Shown here one piece after another: positions 33,360 to 43,038 of a stretch of DNA of 64,000 nt. This DNA comes from Variovorax paradoxus. Its GTDB lineage: Bacteria; Pseudomonadota; Gammaproteobacteria; Burkholderiales; Burkholderiaceae_C. The DNA lies in contig CP063168.1 in assembly GCA_016806145.1 (NCBI GenBank), positions 62,001-126,000 on the forward strand. Direction: 5' to 3'. Below the pieces are notes generated by a model. That model made no database searches. It saw nothing but the letters and a program-made list of their open reading frames with translations, and was not told the DNA's origin. The position numbers were made by a program, and so were the translations under genes. Within the stretch, counting starts at the first letter, position 1; each line of letters begins with the position of its first letter.

Positions 33360-34765
33360 GGGAGTCTATGTCTTCCTCCAAGATCGTGCGGCTTGGCTCC
33401 GCAACAGGTTGGTCCCGCGATCGCTTCGAGCCAGCCGTGGACTTGGTCGCGCTTGGTGCTCTGAACTATCTCTGTTTTGATTCAATGTCCGAAGTGACCA
33501 TGAGCGCGGCGCAAGTTGCCCACATGGAAAACCCAGCTACCCCGCCGTACGACCCGTACCTGGTCGAGCGACTTCAGCCGATCCTTCGTGACTGCAAGCG
33601 CAAAGGTATTCGCATCATCACTAACCAGGGGTGGCTGGATCCTGCCGCGGCGGCAAAGAGGGTCGTTGAGCTTGCGGAGGAACTCGGCGTCAAGAACCTC
33701 AAGGTAGCCGCCATCGGGGGAGCGATCCTGACCGATCGAATTGCCGACCTAGATACAAGATTCATCGAAGGGGGCGACGCCGTTGCCAGCTCCCGCCATC
33801 GAATCGTTTCTGCCGAAGCCTACCTTGGTGCAGAGCCAGTGGTGCGCGCCTTGGCCGCAGGTGCCGACGTAGTTATCACGTCGCGCATAGCGGACGCCTG
33901 CGTCTACCTGGCGCCACTCGCGCATGAATTCGGCTGGGACTTCGAAGACCACCATAGCATGGCGCGCGGCATGATCATCGGTCACCTAATGGAGTGCGGT
34001 GGGCAGGTAAGCGGTGGGTACTTCGCCGATCCCGGCTACAAACATGTCCCGGAGCTTGCTGAGGTCGGCAATCCTATTGCCGAGGTGACGGCCGACAGTG
34101 TGGTGCTGACAAAGCTGCCCGGCTCGGGCGGCTTGATTTCGGAAGCCACTTGCAAGGAGCAGTTGCTGTACGAAGTGCACGATCCCGCCAACTACACGTG
34201 CCCGGACTGCGTGGCCGATATGACCAAGGTGTCCTTCCGCCAGCTAAGCCCAGATCGCGTCGAGGTTCAAATCGTCGAGGCTGGCCGGCCCCGCACCCCG
34301 ACGCTGAAGGCGCTAGTGGGGCTGCGCGAGGGTTATATGACGGAGGAGATGGTCATCTTTGCCGGCCCTTCAGCGCTGGAACGGGCACGCATGACTGAGG
34401 AGTTGCTGCGTCGGCGCTTTGTCAAGGTGAATTTGCAGGCGCAGGAAATTCGTTTCGACTACCTCGGTGTGAACGCGGTGCATCGTGAGGCTACGCCCTC
34501 CACGGCGCCGGAGCCCTACGAAGTGGTACTTCGCATCGCTCTCAAGGCCTTCGACCGCCGTGAAGCAGAGAAGCTGCGTCGCGAAGTCGATCCGCTTGCT
34601 GTCAATGGCGTTTCCGGAACAGGCAAATGGGCCACGAGCGCGCCAGGGTCTCGAGTACGGCCTGTGGTCGGCCTCAGTTCTTGCCTTGTCCCACGTGAGT
34701 GCGTCCAGCCCACGCTCGAATTCTTCCAAAGTTCCTGTGAGCCACTCCAAGCACTGCGGAAATAG
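33356..34765 (+). CDS. Acyclic terpene utilisation AtuA family protein (DUF1446)
   Basis: The 469-residue protein has the DUF1446 landmarks: LVALGALNYLCFDSMSEVTM, ITNQGWLDPAAAAKRV, AEAYLGAEPVVRALAAGADV, VITSRIADA, MECGGQVSGGYFADPG and YEVHDPANY. AtuA-family proteins occur in operons for citronellol/geraniol and other branched acid degradation. The frame starts with ATG at 33356 inside the previous stop; an ATG four codons later is the alternative. It lacks the C-terminal ferredoxin-like domain, which is encoded just upstream. Confidence 0.85.
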   Translation: MRESMSSSKIVRLGSATGWSRDRFEPAVDLVALGALNYLCFDSMSEVTMSAAQVAHMENPATPPYDPYLVERLQPILRDCKRKGIRIITNQGWLDPAAAAKRVVELAEELGVKNLKVAAIGGAILTDRIADLDTRFIEGGDAVASSRHRIVSAEAYLGAEPVVRALAAGADVVITSRIADACVYLAPLAHEFGWDFEDHHSMARGMIIGHLMECGGQVSGGYFADPGYKHVPELAEVGNPIAEVTADSVVLTKLPGSGGLISEATCKEQLLYEVHDPANYTCPDCVADMTKVSFRQLSPDRVEVQIVEAGRPRTPTLKALVGLREGYMTEEMVIFAGPSALERARMTEELLRRRFVKVNLQAQEIRFDYLGVNAVHREATPSTAPEPYEVVLRIALKAFDRREAEKLRREVDPLAVNGVSGTGKWATSAPGSRVRPVVGLSSCLVPRECVQPTLEFFQSSCEPLQALRK

Positions 34766-34828
34766 ATTTATTTCGTCCACTGGCAACCTATACCAACCGC
34801 TTTGACAGCGAATCCAACGGAGACAAAA

Positions 34829-36034
34829 ATGTTCAAGAGAATCGCCAGAATTACTGCCGCTTTGATGGGAGCTGCAGTCATGGCCTTGATGGCCGCTGGT
34901 ACAGCGCACGCACAAGACATCCGTATCGGCTACAACGCCGATCAATCTGGCACTGGAGCTGCCGAGCTTGGTGTAGCGGGGCGCTATGGACTGGAAGCCG
35001 CGGTCGAGGACATCAACAAGGCTGGCGGCCTTCTGGGGCGAAAGGTCACGGCGGTACTGCGCGACGATCAAGGGCAGCCTCCGAAGTCGATCCAGAATGT
35101 GACTGAGCTGATCGACAGCGAAAAGGTGGTGGGTGTCTTGGGGCCAGTGAACTCGGGCAATGCTCTTGCGTGGTTGCATATTCCACAACAGAAGAAGATT
35201 CCAGTAATCGTTCCGATCGCCACGGCCACAGAGATCACGAGACGCTACCAGAACGATGCACGGAACTTCATCTATCGTGTGTCGATGGTGGACCGCGAGC
35301 AGGCCGCGCTGTTGGTTGCGTACGCTGTAAAAGTTACCAGGAACAAGAAGGTCGCCTTCATCGCCGACTCCACCGGTTTCGGGCAGCAGGGCACAAAGGA
35401 TCTCGAGGAAATCCTGAATCTGCATGGCATGAAGCCGGCTGCTGTCGAGAAGTTCGGACCCAAAGATACCGATATGACTTCTCAGTTGGCGAAAATCCGA
35501 GACTCTGGTGCGGATACGGTGATCCTCTACGGACTTGCAGATGCAAATGCGCAAATCCTTCGCAGCATGGAGAAGATCAACTACTTCCCGACGACCGTCG
35601 GAACATGGGGCAACATGAGCACCCCTCTGCTCAATATTGCCGGTAAGAAGCTTGCTGAGCACGTCATCTTCGCAACCTCGACCGCTGAGGACAGCAACCC
35701 CAAGGCTATCGAGTTGGCAGGGCGTGTGCGAACAAAGTACCCGGCGCTAGCCACTTTCGTGACGGCTGCGCAGACCTATGACTCGACCATGCTCCTTGCA
35801 GCGGCTATCACTCAAGCTGGAACCACGGATGGCGCCAAGGTGCAAATCGCCCTCGACGATTTGAATTCGCCTGTCGCGGGAGTCGTCAAGACCTACCAAA
35901 AGCCTTTCACAAAGACGAATCATGAGGCGCTGGACGTGAGCGACTTCCGATTGGGGCGTTGGAAGGATGGGCGCGTGGTCACACTCCAAGACGACATCAC
36001 GAAGTCGCTGACCCCGGGCGATCTGAAGAAGTAA
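34829..36034 (+). CDS. LIV-type ABC transporter substrate-binding protein
   Basis: The ATG at 34829 (MFKRIARITAAL) follows a GGAGA ribosome site and gives 401 residues with a signal peptide cleaved near AHAQD. Periplasmic-binding-protein type 1 landmarks are IRIGYNADQSGTGAAELGVA, INKAGGLLGRKVTAVLRDDQ and VVGVLGPVNSGNALA. These proteins bind branched amino acids, amides, urea or aromatic/aliphatic acids. It lies immediately before livH and the fused livMG gene, so this is a complete transporter. Its substrate is probably the compound degraded by the operon. Confidence 0.92.
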   Translation: MFKRIARITAALMGAAVMALMAAGTAHAQDIRIGYNADQSGTGAAELGVAGRYGLEAAVEDINKAGGLLGRKVTAVLRDDQGQPPKSIQNVTELIDSEKVVGVLGPVNSGNALAWLHIPQQKKIPVIVPIATATEITRRYQNDARNFIYRVSMVDREQAALLVAYAVKVTRNKKVAFIADSTGFGQQGTKDLEEILNLHGMKPAAVEKFGPKDTDMTSQLAKIRDSGADTVILYGLADANAQILRSMEKINYFPTTVGTWGNMSTPLLNIAGKKLAEHVIFATSTAEDSNPKAIELAGRVRTKYPALATFVTAAQTYDSTMLLAAAITQAGTTDGAKVQIALDDLNSPVAGVVKTYQKPFTKTNHEALDVSDFRLGRWKDGRVVTLQDDITKSLTPGDLKK

Positions 36035-36103
36035 ACCAGCCTCTTAGACGCAGCGAGGGTGTGACAGGGCGGTAGCCGGCAACCGACGAAGCGGGAGAAG
36101 ACA

Positions 36104-37021
36104 TTGATTTCCATCTTTCAAGCGACCCTGAGCGGGCTGGCCCTGGGCAGCATCTATGCGTTGGTGGCGCTGGGTTTTAGCATCACCAGCACCACCACCA
36201 AAACCTTCAACTTCGGTCAGGGCGAATTTCTGGTGGCCGGCGCCTTCGTCGGCGTGTCCACAGTCTTGCTGCTGGCGGGCAAGGGGATTACGGGCACATT
36301 GCTGCCGGCTGACGTGACCATGACGCGGTACCTTGTCGCTGTGCTGGCCAGCGTTGCAGTCCTTGGCCTACTAGGTGCTTTGCTCTATTTCACCGCAGTT
36401 CGGCCGTTCTTCGGACACGCTGGGTTGGCGTGGGTGATGAGCACGATCGGCTTCGGCATCATCATCCAGAACACCGCATTGGCGATCTGGGGGCCAACCT
36501 CCATGGCCATCCCGTCGCCGCTGGGCGATGAGGTGATCCGCCTCGGCGGCGCTGGCGTCTTGCCCCAGGAGATTTTCATTCTCGGAGTCACGTCGGTAAT
36601 CATGCTTGGGCTCGATTGGACGCTACGGAGCACCAAGATCGGCAAGGCTGTTCGTGCTGTCGCGCAGAACAAGACTACGGCGACGCTGATGGGCATCAAT
36701 GTGCCTGCGATCGTCGTCCTTGCCTTCGTCATCAGCTCCAGCCTCGCCGGATTGGGCGGACTGTTGGTGGCTCCGATAACCACAGCGTCGGTGTTCATGG
36801 GCATGACGTTGGCTCTGAAGGCATTCTCCGCGGCGATCCTGGGTGGCTTGAATAATCCGCGCGGCTGCATGCTCGGCGGATTCATCCTTGGAATCTTGGA
36901 AGCCCTGGTAGGGCTCTGGCAGGCCGGACTTCGGGAGATTAGCGTCTTTCTGATCATCATCCTGGTGCTGGTGTTCAAGCCCGAGGGGCTATTGGGTCAA
37001 CGGCAAGTGGAGAAGGTGTGA
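36104..37021 (+). CDS. livH: LIV-type ABC transporter permease LivH
   Basis: The frame opens with TTG at 36104 (MISIFQATLSGLALGSIYAL) preceded by GGGAG, the only start that keeps the conserved N-terminus. It has 305 residues with LivH landmarks: TKTFNFGQGEFLVAGAF, VMSTIGFGIIIQNTALAIWG and GGLNNPRGCMLGGFILG. It forms the membrane channel with the LivM half of the next protein. Its stop overlaps the next start by one base (TGATG). Confidence 0.92.
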   Translation: MISIFQATLSGLALGSIYALVALGFSITSTTTKTFNFGQGEFLVAGAFVGVSTVLLLAGKGITGTLLPADVTMTRYLVAVLASVAVLGLLGALLYFTAVRPFFGHAGLAWVMSTIGFGIIIQNTALAIWGPTSMAIPSPLGDEVIRLGGAGVLPQEIFILGVTSVIMLGLDWTLRSTKIGKAVRAVAQNKTTATLMGINVPAIVVLAFVISSSLAGLGGLLVAPITTASVFMGMTLALKAFSAAILGGLNNPRGCMLGGFILGILEALVGLWQAGLREISVFLIIILVLVFKPEGLLGQRQVEKV

Positions 37022-38847
37022 TGACTAGTCGTCTTCATCTCGCCGGATTGGCCGTGCTGCTGTTGCTGTTGTTCGCGGTACCTCTAGTCGTTGGCAACGA
37101 GTTCTATCTGCGAATCCTCTTCATGATCGGCGTCTACTACCTGGCAGCGGCGGGTCTCAACGTACTGGTAGGTTGGACCGGGCAGAAGTCACTGGGCCAT
37201 GCGGGTCTGTTCGCCGTCGGCGCGTACGCAGCAGCCCTGCTGACGGCTAAGGCTGGCTGGAATCCCTGGCTGGCCCTGGCTGCGAGCGCAGTGTTTGGGG
37301 GCATCTTTGGCATCGTCATCGCGCTGCCTTCGTTGCGCGTTAAGGGGCCCTCCCTTGCTATGGTCACCATTGGCTTCGGCGTGGTGGTCGAGAAAATCGT
37401 CACGGAATGGCAGGACGTGTTCGGCGGACAGGGCGGAATCTATGGTGTGGTACCACCGTCGCTGGGCGGCGATTCGTTCACAGCCCGCGAGTGGGTGTGG
37501 TTCGCTGGTGTTCTAGGCGTGGGGGTTCACCTGGCCATCCGTTCGCTGCTCCACGGAAAGTACGGACGAGCCTTTCTGGCCGTGCAAACGGCGGAGGTCG
37601 CGGCCGAGAGCTCGGGCATCAGTGTCTATCGCTTCAAGGTCCTGGCGTTCGTCATCAGCGCCGTGACCTGCGCTGTGTCGGGCGCGTTGCTGGCTCAGCA
37701 GAACCAGTACATCAATTCGGACTTCATCACCTTCAATCTATCGGTCTTCTTTTTGCTGATCGTGCTGTTCGGCGGGGCATCGATCTATGGGCCGCTTGTG
37801 GGTGCCATCGTCCTCGCTCTCCTCGACGCGTTCCTTGCGCAGTGGCCCTCGCTACAGCACTTTACCTATGGCTCGCTGCTTCTGTTTGCGCTGTATGCGA
37901 TGCCGCGTGGGTTGGCTGGATCGTTACAAGGCATTGGGCGACGTCTGTGGCCACGACTATATATTCCTGCTGCACTCCCGAACGTGGTGGGAGAGTGGCG
38001 GCTTGTGCGTGACGAAGTGCTGCACGGTGAGGGGCCACTTCTCGAAGCAAAAGGATTGCGCAAGACCTATGGCGGCGTTGTGCCGACCGACAATGTCGAC
38101 ATCAAGCTGCAGACGGGCCATGTCCATTCGCTGATTGGCCCCAACGGGGCAGGCAAGACCACGCTGTTGAACGTACTATCGGGCATCATCACGCCAGACG
38201 CGGGTTCGATCCATTTCAATGGCGTCGACATCACCAAGCGGAAGGCCAGCGAGGTGTGTGAGTTGGGCATCGCGCGGACATTTCAGAACCTCAAGCTCTT
38301 TACCGACATGAGCGTGCTAGACAACGTGCTTGTGGGTCTGCATCCGCGCTTGCACGTTGGATTCTGGAATTGCCTGTTCGGACGCTCCACAGCCGCACAG
38401 GAGGAACGTCGAGCACGCGAAGAGTCACTGCGCATCCTGGACTTCCTGGGATTGCGCGACAACGCCAACGAGCGGGCCGGAAGCCTTCCCTATGGTCTTC
38501 AGCGGCGCCTTGAACTAGCGCGCGCGCTCGCGTCCCACCCAAAGTTGCTGTTGCTGGATGAACCTGCCGCGGGCCTCAATCCGCAGGAGACCGATGAACT
38601 GACCCACGTGATTGCCAGGATCCGGGACAAAGGCGTCACGGTGCTTCTGATCGAGCATCACATGGATCTGGTGATGGCGATCTCCGATCACGTCATAGTG
38701 CTGGACTATGGCCAAAAGATTGCCGAAGGGCTGCCCGCACATGTCCAGGAAGATCCCCGGGTGCTGGCGGCCTACCTTGGGGAACCTGAGCCGGAAGAAG
38801 AACTTGTCGTTCCTAGTGTATTCCTCCAGCCGCTGGCCGCAGTATGA
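37021..38847 (+). CDS. livMG: Fused LIV permease (LivM) and ATP-binding protein (LivG)
   Basis: The 608-residue protein joins two subunits. Residues about 1-300 are a LivM permease (LNVLVGWTGQKSLGHAGLFAV, LRVKGPSLAMVTIGFG). From about 330, after a linker with no hydrophobic segment, comes a LivG ATPase with Walker A GPNGAGKTT, GIARTFQNLKLF, signature LPYGLQRRLELARAL and Walker B LLLDEPAAGLNPQ. Such fusions are known in Burkholderiales. The ATG at 37021 overlaps the livH stop. The downstream livF overlaps by four bases. Confidence 0.92.
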   Translation: MTSRLHLAGLAVLLLLLFAVPLVVGNEFYLRILFMIGVYYLAAAGLNVLVGWTGQKSLGHAGLFAVGAYAAALLTAKAGWNPWLALAASAVFGGIFGIVIALPSLRVKGPSLAMVTIGFGVVVEKIVTEWQDVFGGQGGIYGVVPPSLGGDSFTAREWVWFAGVLGVGVHLAIRSLLHGKYGRAFLAVQTAEVAAESSGISVYRFKVLAFVISAVTCAVSGALLAQQNQYINSDFITFNLSVFFLLIVLFGGASIYGPLVGAIVLALLDAFLAQWPSLQHFTYGSLLLFALYAMPRGLAGSLQGIGRRLWPRLYIPAALPNVVGEWRLVRDEVLHGEGPLLEAKGLRKTYGGVVPTDNVDIKLQTGHVHSLIGPNGAGKTTLLNVLSGIITPDAGSIHFNGVDITKRKASEVCELGIARTFQNLKLFTDMSVLDNVLVGLHPRLHVGFWNCLFGRSTAAQEERRAREESLRILDFLGLRDNANERAGSLPYGLQRRLELARALASHPKLLLLDEPAAGLNPQETDELTHVIARIRDKGVTVLLIEHHMDLVMAISDHVIVLDYGQKIAEGLPAHVQEDPRVLAAYLGEPEPEEELVVPSVFLQPLAAV

Positions 38848-39632
38848 GGAGCGCTATGTTGAAGATTGACAAGCTGAAGGTCAACTACGGCGCCGTCGAG
38901 GCTCTGAAAGATGTATCTCTGGAGGTCAATACCGGTGAGGTGGTGACCATCATCGGCGGTAATGGCGCGGGCAAGAGCACACTCATGAAAGCGATTTCAG
39001 GCCTCGAACCCGTGATATCTGGATCCGTCGCGTTCTGCGGGAAGGACATCACTCGGATGCCGGGTCACTTTCGTGTGCCCCTGGGAATCGCCCAGTCTCC
39101 GGAGGGCCGCCAGGTGTTTCCTGACCAATCTGTGTATGACAATCTGATGCTGGGCGCCTATCACCGCGACATCGCCGAGGGCGAGTTGGCGACGGAGATC
39201 GCCGAGCAATTCCGCATCTTTCCCCGGCTAAAGGAGCGGCGCGGTCAACTGGCGGGCACTATGTCGGGCGGCGAGCAGCAGATGCTTGCAATCGCACGAG
39301 CGTTGATGGCCCGGCCAAAGCTGCTGCTGCTTGATGAGCCCTCGCTTGGACTCGCACCTCTAATTGTCAAGGAAATCTTCTCGGTGATCTCTGCGCTCAA
39401 AGGCCAGGGGGTGACGATTCTCTTGGTCGAGCAGATGGCCAACCAGGCGCTGGCAGTAGCCGACCGCGCCTACATCCTCGACACCGGAAAAGTGACCCAT
39501 TCGGGGCGCGCCAAAGCGTTGCTCAGTGATCCCCGGGTACGCGACGCCTATCTGGGCAAGAAGAAGCCAGCGACCGAATCAAGTGGACTCAGCTACGTGA
39601 AGGATGCGCAGCGCTCCACGCAACTTCAGTGA
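38844..39632 (+). CDS. livF: LIV-type ABC transporter ATP-binding protein LivF
   Basis: The 262-residue ATPase has Walker A GGNGAGKST, signature MSGGEQQMLAIARAL, Walker B LLLDEPSLGLAP and VTILLVEQMANQALAVADRAY. The first ATG (38844) overlaps the previous stop (ATGA); an ATG four codons later (MLKIDKLKVNYGA) is also possible. Completes the binding protein-LivH-LivMG-LivF transporter. Confidence 0.92.
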   Translation: MRSAMLKIDKLKVNYGAVEALKDVSLEVNTGEVVTIIGGNGAGKSTLMKAISGLEPVISGSVAFCGKDITRMPGHFRVPLGIAQSPEGRQVFPDQSVYDNLMLGAYHRDIAEGELATEIAEQFRIFPRLKERRGQLAGTMSGGEQQMLAIARALMARPKLLLLDEPSLGLAPLIVKEIFSVISALKGQGVTILLVEQMANQALAVADRAYILDTGKVTHSGRAKALLSDPRVRDAYLGKKKPATESSGLSYVKDAQRSTQLQ

Positions 39633-39696
39633 CGGAGCCCGTAGCGCTCTCCAACACATATGTAAGTCATATGGATCCAAACGAATGAAGGACATC

Positions 39697-41199
39697 ATGA
39701 ACGCAAGCACAATGAAGACGAACGATCTTTACCGGCAAGACAAACTTTTCATCGCGGGGGAATGGGTTGCTCCGCTCGATGGCCGTATGGCCGATTCGAT
39801 CGACCCGTCTACCGGTCAGGTGTGGGCACAAGTCGTCTTCGCGGGAACTCGCGACATGGATCGTGCCGTGGACGCCGCTAACAGCGCACTGCGCGGTCCG
39901 TGGAGCAAGTGGAGCCCGGCACAACGCGCGGCCCTGCTGCGCAAGATCGGCGAGGTGATCGAGGCCAACATCGAGCACCTTGCGCAGATCGAGACGCGCG
40001 ACAACGGCATGCTGCTGAGCGATGCACGCAAGAACGTCCAGAGCCTGGCGCAGTATTGGTATTACTTTTCCGGCCTGGCGGACAAGCTGGAGGGGCGGAA
40101 CATTCCCGTGGACGATGGCTACTTCGCGTACACGACGCGAGTGCCGGTTGGCGTGGTCGGGGCAATTTTGCCTTGGAACGCCCCGCTGCAGATGGTCACA
40201 TGGAAACTTGCCCCCGCGCTGGCCGCTGGCTGCACGATGGTCATTAAATCAGCCGAGCAGACGCCGGTGTCCGCCTACGAGTTCGCCAAGCTGATCCAGG
40301 ATCTAGGCATTCCGCCCGGCGTGGTCAGCATCGTCAGCGGCATTGGCGCGGAAGTCGGGCGACATCTTTCCGCGCACCCGGGCGTCAACAAGATCTCGTT
40401 CACCGGTGAGCACCGGACGGCGATGGACATCATGCGGACGGGCGCTGTGAACCTCAAACGCTACTCTTTCGAGTGTGGCGGCAAGGCGCCGCACATCATT
40501 TTCGATGATGCCAATGTGGATCAGGCGATCAACGCGGCTACCCACAGTGCCTTCGCGTTGTGCGGGCAGAGTTGCGCACTGGGGTCGCGCCTTCTGGTGC
40601 AGCGTGGAGCCTATGACCGGGTAGTCGAGGAGATCGCCCGGCGAGCAAGCAAGCTGCGCGTGGGCCGGCCTCAGGACTCTGCGACTCACATGGGGCCGCA
40701 GGCCCACCAGGCCCAGCTCAGCAAGACCTTGGAATACATCGGGATCGGCCAGGCAGAGGGTGCACAACTGCTGGCGGGCGGACAGCGCGTATCTTCGTCT
40801 GACCTGGAAGGTGGCTACTACGTGACGCCGACGGTGTTCGGCAACGTGAACAACTCGATGCGGATCGCGCGCGAGGAAATCTTCGGCCCGGTGGTGTCGG
40901 CGATTCCTTTCGACAGCGAGGAGGAGGCGGTGGCGATCGCGAACGATACCGAGTATGGGTTGACCGCAGGCCTTTGGACCAACGATCTCGGCCGTGCTCA
41001 CCGCGTGTCTTCACAGATCCAGGCGGGGACCGTCTGGGTGAACACGTACCGCTTCCTGCGCTGGTCAATCCCCTATGGCGGCTTCAAGGTCAGTGGCCTG
41101 GGCCGCGAAAACGGCATGGAGGCGCTGGACGCCTACCTCCAGACCCGCGCGACCATCGTCGGTACAAACGCGACCTATCCCGACGTGTTCTCGGTCTGA
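39697..41199 (+). CDS. Aldehyde dehydrogenase
   Basis: The ATG at 39697 follows AAGGA and gives 500 residues, the normal ALDH length. Catalytic C293 lies in CGQSCALGSR, the general base E259 in FECGGKAP, and the substrate/cofactor motif PWNAPLQMVTWKLAPALAAG is intact. EEIFGPVVSAIPFD is the C-terminal signature. It would oxidise an aldehyde to an acid with NAD(P). In the operon it sits between the transporter and an SDR, suggesting the sequence alcohol, aldehyde, acid, CoA ester. Confidence 0.92.
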   Translation: MNASTMKTNDLYRQDKLFIAGEWVAPLDGRMADSIDPSTGQVWAQVVFAGTRDMDRAVDAANSALRGPWSKWSPAQRAALLRKIGEVIEANIEHLAQIETRDNGMLLSDARKNVQSLAQYWYYFSGLADKLEGRNIPVDDGYFAYTTRVPVGVVGAILPWNAPLQMVTWKLAPALAAGCTMVIKSAEQTPVSAYEFAKLIQDLGIPPGVVSIVSGIGAEVGRHLSAHPGVNKISFTGEHRTAMDIMRTGAVNLKRYSFECGGKAPHIIFDDANVDQAINAATHSAFALCGQSCALGSRLLVQRGAYDRVVEEIARRASKLRVGRPQDSATHMGPQAHQAQLSKTLEYIGIGQAEGAQLLAGGQRVSSSDLEGGYYVTPTVFGNVNNSMRIAREEIFGPVVSAIPFDSEEEAVAIANDTEYGLTAGLWTNDLGRAHRVSSQIQAGTVWVNTYRFLRWSIPYGGFKVSGLGRENGMEALDAYLQTRATIVGTNATYPDVFSV

Positions 41200-41235
41200 C
41201 CCTTAGTTTTGTTTCTCATCCAATCGGAGACAGCA

Positions 41236-42003
41236 GTGCAATCAAACGTTCATCCGCCGCGACTGGGCGGCAAGCGCATCGTCATCACAGCAGGGGCCTC
41301 GGGCATGGGGCGCGCCGGCGCCGAACTCTTTACCCGCCATGGTGCCACCGTGTGTGTGGTCGACTACCACGCCGAGAATGCAGTAAAAACCGTCGCTGCG
41401 ATCGAAGCCGCAGGCGGAAAGGCCAGCGCCATCGTGGCAGACCTGACCAGTGCATCGGAATCGCGCCGCATCGTCCACGAAGCGGCGCAACAAATGGGCG
41501 GTATCGATGGATTCTGGGCCCATGCAGGCATGCCGGGACCGCACGGTATCGAAGGGCTGGACGAGGAGGCCTATCGGCGCTGCATGGATCTGAACGTGAC
41601 TTCGGCCTTGGCGTCGATCGGCGAGGCCGTGCCTTTCCTGCGCAAGGGAAGCAATGGCGTCGTGCTGGTGACAAGTTCAACGTCTGGCCTGGTTGGCTCG
41701 CGCTTCAGTCCTATCTACTCGATCGCCAAGTTCGGCGTGATCGGAATGGTCAAGTCCCTGGCCCAGGGATTGGGCCCGGAGGGTATCCGCGTCAACGCGT
41801 TGTGCCCCGGCATTACCGAGACGCCCATGATGGGGGACTTCATGAACGACAGCGCGCGCTCGAAGTTCCTGGAGTCCATCCCTCTGCGGCGCATCGCACA
41901 GTCATCGGAGATGGCGACGGCCGCGCTCTGGCTGATGTCCGACGAAGCGTCCTTCGTGTCGGGAATCGCATTGCCGGTGGACGGCGGATTCACCGCGGGC
42001 TGA
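41236..42003 (+). CDS. Short-chain dehydrogenase/reductase
   Basis: The GTG at 41236 preceded by GGAGA gives 255 residues. The dinucleotide motif is TAGASGMGRAG, the catalytic Tyr-Lys pair is Y161-SIA-K165, and GPEGIRVNALCPGITETPM and PVDGGFTAG are family signatures. It would oxidise a secondary alcohol or reduce a ketone. It directly follows the aldehyde dehydrogenase and probably works on a pathway intermediate. Confidence 0.9.
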   Translation: MQSNVHPPRLGGKRIVITAGASGMGRAGAELFTRHGATVCVVDYHAENAVKTVAAIEAAGGKASAIVADLTSASESRRIVHEAAQQMGGIDGFWAHAGMPGPHGIEGLDEEAYRRCMDLNVTSALASIGEAVPFLRKGSNGVVLVTSSTSGLVGSRFSPIYSIAKFGVIGMVKSLAQGLGPEGIRVNALCPGITETPMMGDFMNDSARSKFLESIPLRRIAQSSEMATAALWLMSDEASFVSGIALPVDGGFTAG

Positions 42004-42020
42004 CCGAATTGTCGAAAAAA

Positions 42021-43031
42021 ATGCCCAATGGGAGGGACATAAATGACCGACAGTTCACGCGCCGTAAGCTCATCGCAAGCGCAGGTGCAGCGATGGTCTC
42101 GACGGTTGCGTTCCCGACGCTGGCGCAGGAAGGCGTGTACCCAAACCGACCCATCAGGATCATCGTGCCCTGGGCGGCTGGCGGAGGCGGGGATGCGATC
42201 GTACGTCTCATGGGACCAAGCCTCCAAAAGCGACTCGGGCAGCCCATCGTCGTCGACAACCGCCCCGGCGCCATTGGGACCATCGGTAGCGTTGCTGCCG
42301 CGCGTAGTTCGCCGGATGGCTACACGATCGTCTATGGAGGAATGGAGTCGCACACCATTGCCCCCCATGCATTGAAGAGAGCGCCGTACGATTCCAGGAA
42401 GGACTTCGTTGCAGTCGCGCCGCTTGGCTATTTTCCTGTTGCTTTGGTGGTGGCCGCCTCGCACCCGGCCAAGAATCTGACTCAGTTCCTGCAGATGGCG
42501 AAGGACACAAAGCTCCCCATGACTTTTGGTTCATGGAGTATTGCAACTTCCGGACACCTCATGATGGAAGCACTCAAGCAGGCGAAAGGAGTCGAGCTCG
42601 TGCATGTTCCTTACAACGGCACCGCTCCCCTTCTACAGGCACAACTGTCGCAGCAAGTGGACTCCTCGATCAACGTGCTGCCCACCGTCGAACCGCATAT
42701 CCGTAGCGGCGCGCTTCGACTGCTAACGGTATCGGTACCGCAACGGCTGCCGGAGTTTCCGGACACTCCGACTCTGAAGGAGGCGGGCATCAACGTGGAC
42801 AAAGGGCCATGGGTCGGCATCTTCGGCCCTGCGGGCATGTCGAGGAATGTCATCGCGCGCATACATGACGCCGTCGAGGACACCCTTAGGGAGCCCGCGA
42901 TCGTCGAGCAAACCACGAACATGCACTTCATCGTCGAACACATGAGCCAGCGTGCTTACCAAGACTTCTACTTGGGCGAGATTAATCGCTGGGGCCAGTA
43001 TGTCCGAACAGCCAAAATCACCATCGAGTGA
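42021..43031 (+). CDS. Bug-family (TctC) solute-binding protein
   Basis: A frame of 336 residues starts at 42021 (MPNGRDINDRQFTRRKLIAS), with a twin-arginine-like signal. Landmarks are YPNRPIRIIVPWAAGGGGDAI, VDNRPGAIGTIGS, ARSSPDGYTI and VPYNGTAPLLQAQLSQQVD. Bug proteins are greatly expanded in Burkholderiales and bind small carboxylates. A good ribosome site (GGAGG) lies just downstream of this ATG, and the ATG it serves (42043) is in another frame, so the true start is uncertain. No TctA/TctB membrane genes are present. Confidence 0.85.
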   Translation: MPNGRDINDRQFTRRKLIASAGAAMVSTVAFPTLAQEGVYPNRPIRIIVPWAAGGGGDAIVRLMGPSLQKRLGQPIVVDNRPGAIGTIGSVAAARSSPDGYTIVYGGMESHTIAPHALKRAPYDSRKDFVAVAPLGYFPVALVVAASHPAKNLTQFLQMAKDTKLPMTFGSWSIATSGHLMMEALKQAKGVELVHVPYNGTAPLLQAQLSQQVDSSINVLPTVEPHIRSGALRLLTVSVPQRLPEFPDTPTLKEAGINVDKGPWVGIFGPAGMSRNVIARIHDAVEDTLREPAIVEQTTNMHFIVEHMSQRAYQDFYLGEINRWGQYVRTAKITIE

Positions 43032-43038
43032 CTGCAGT

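Noticed and set aside
34370..35662. 430-codon minus-strand frame opposite the AtuA/binding-protein genes
   Set aside because: Both genes underneath have strong family motifs; the antisense product has none.
40974..42020. N-terminal extension of the Bug protein frame
   Set aside because: It overlaps the aldehyde dehydrogenase and SDR genes and has no family similarity; the Bug protein begins near 42021.
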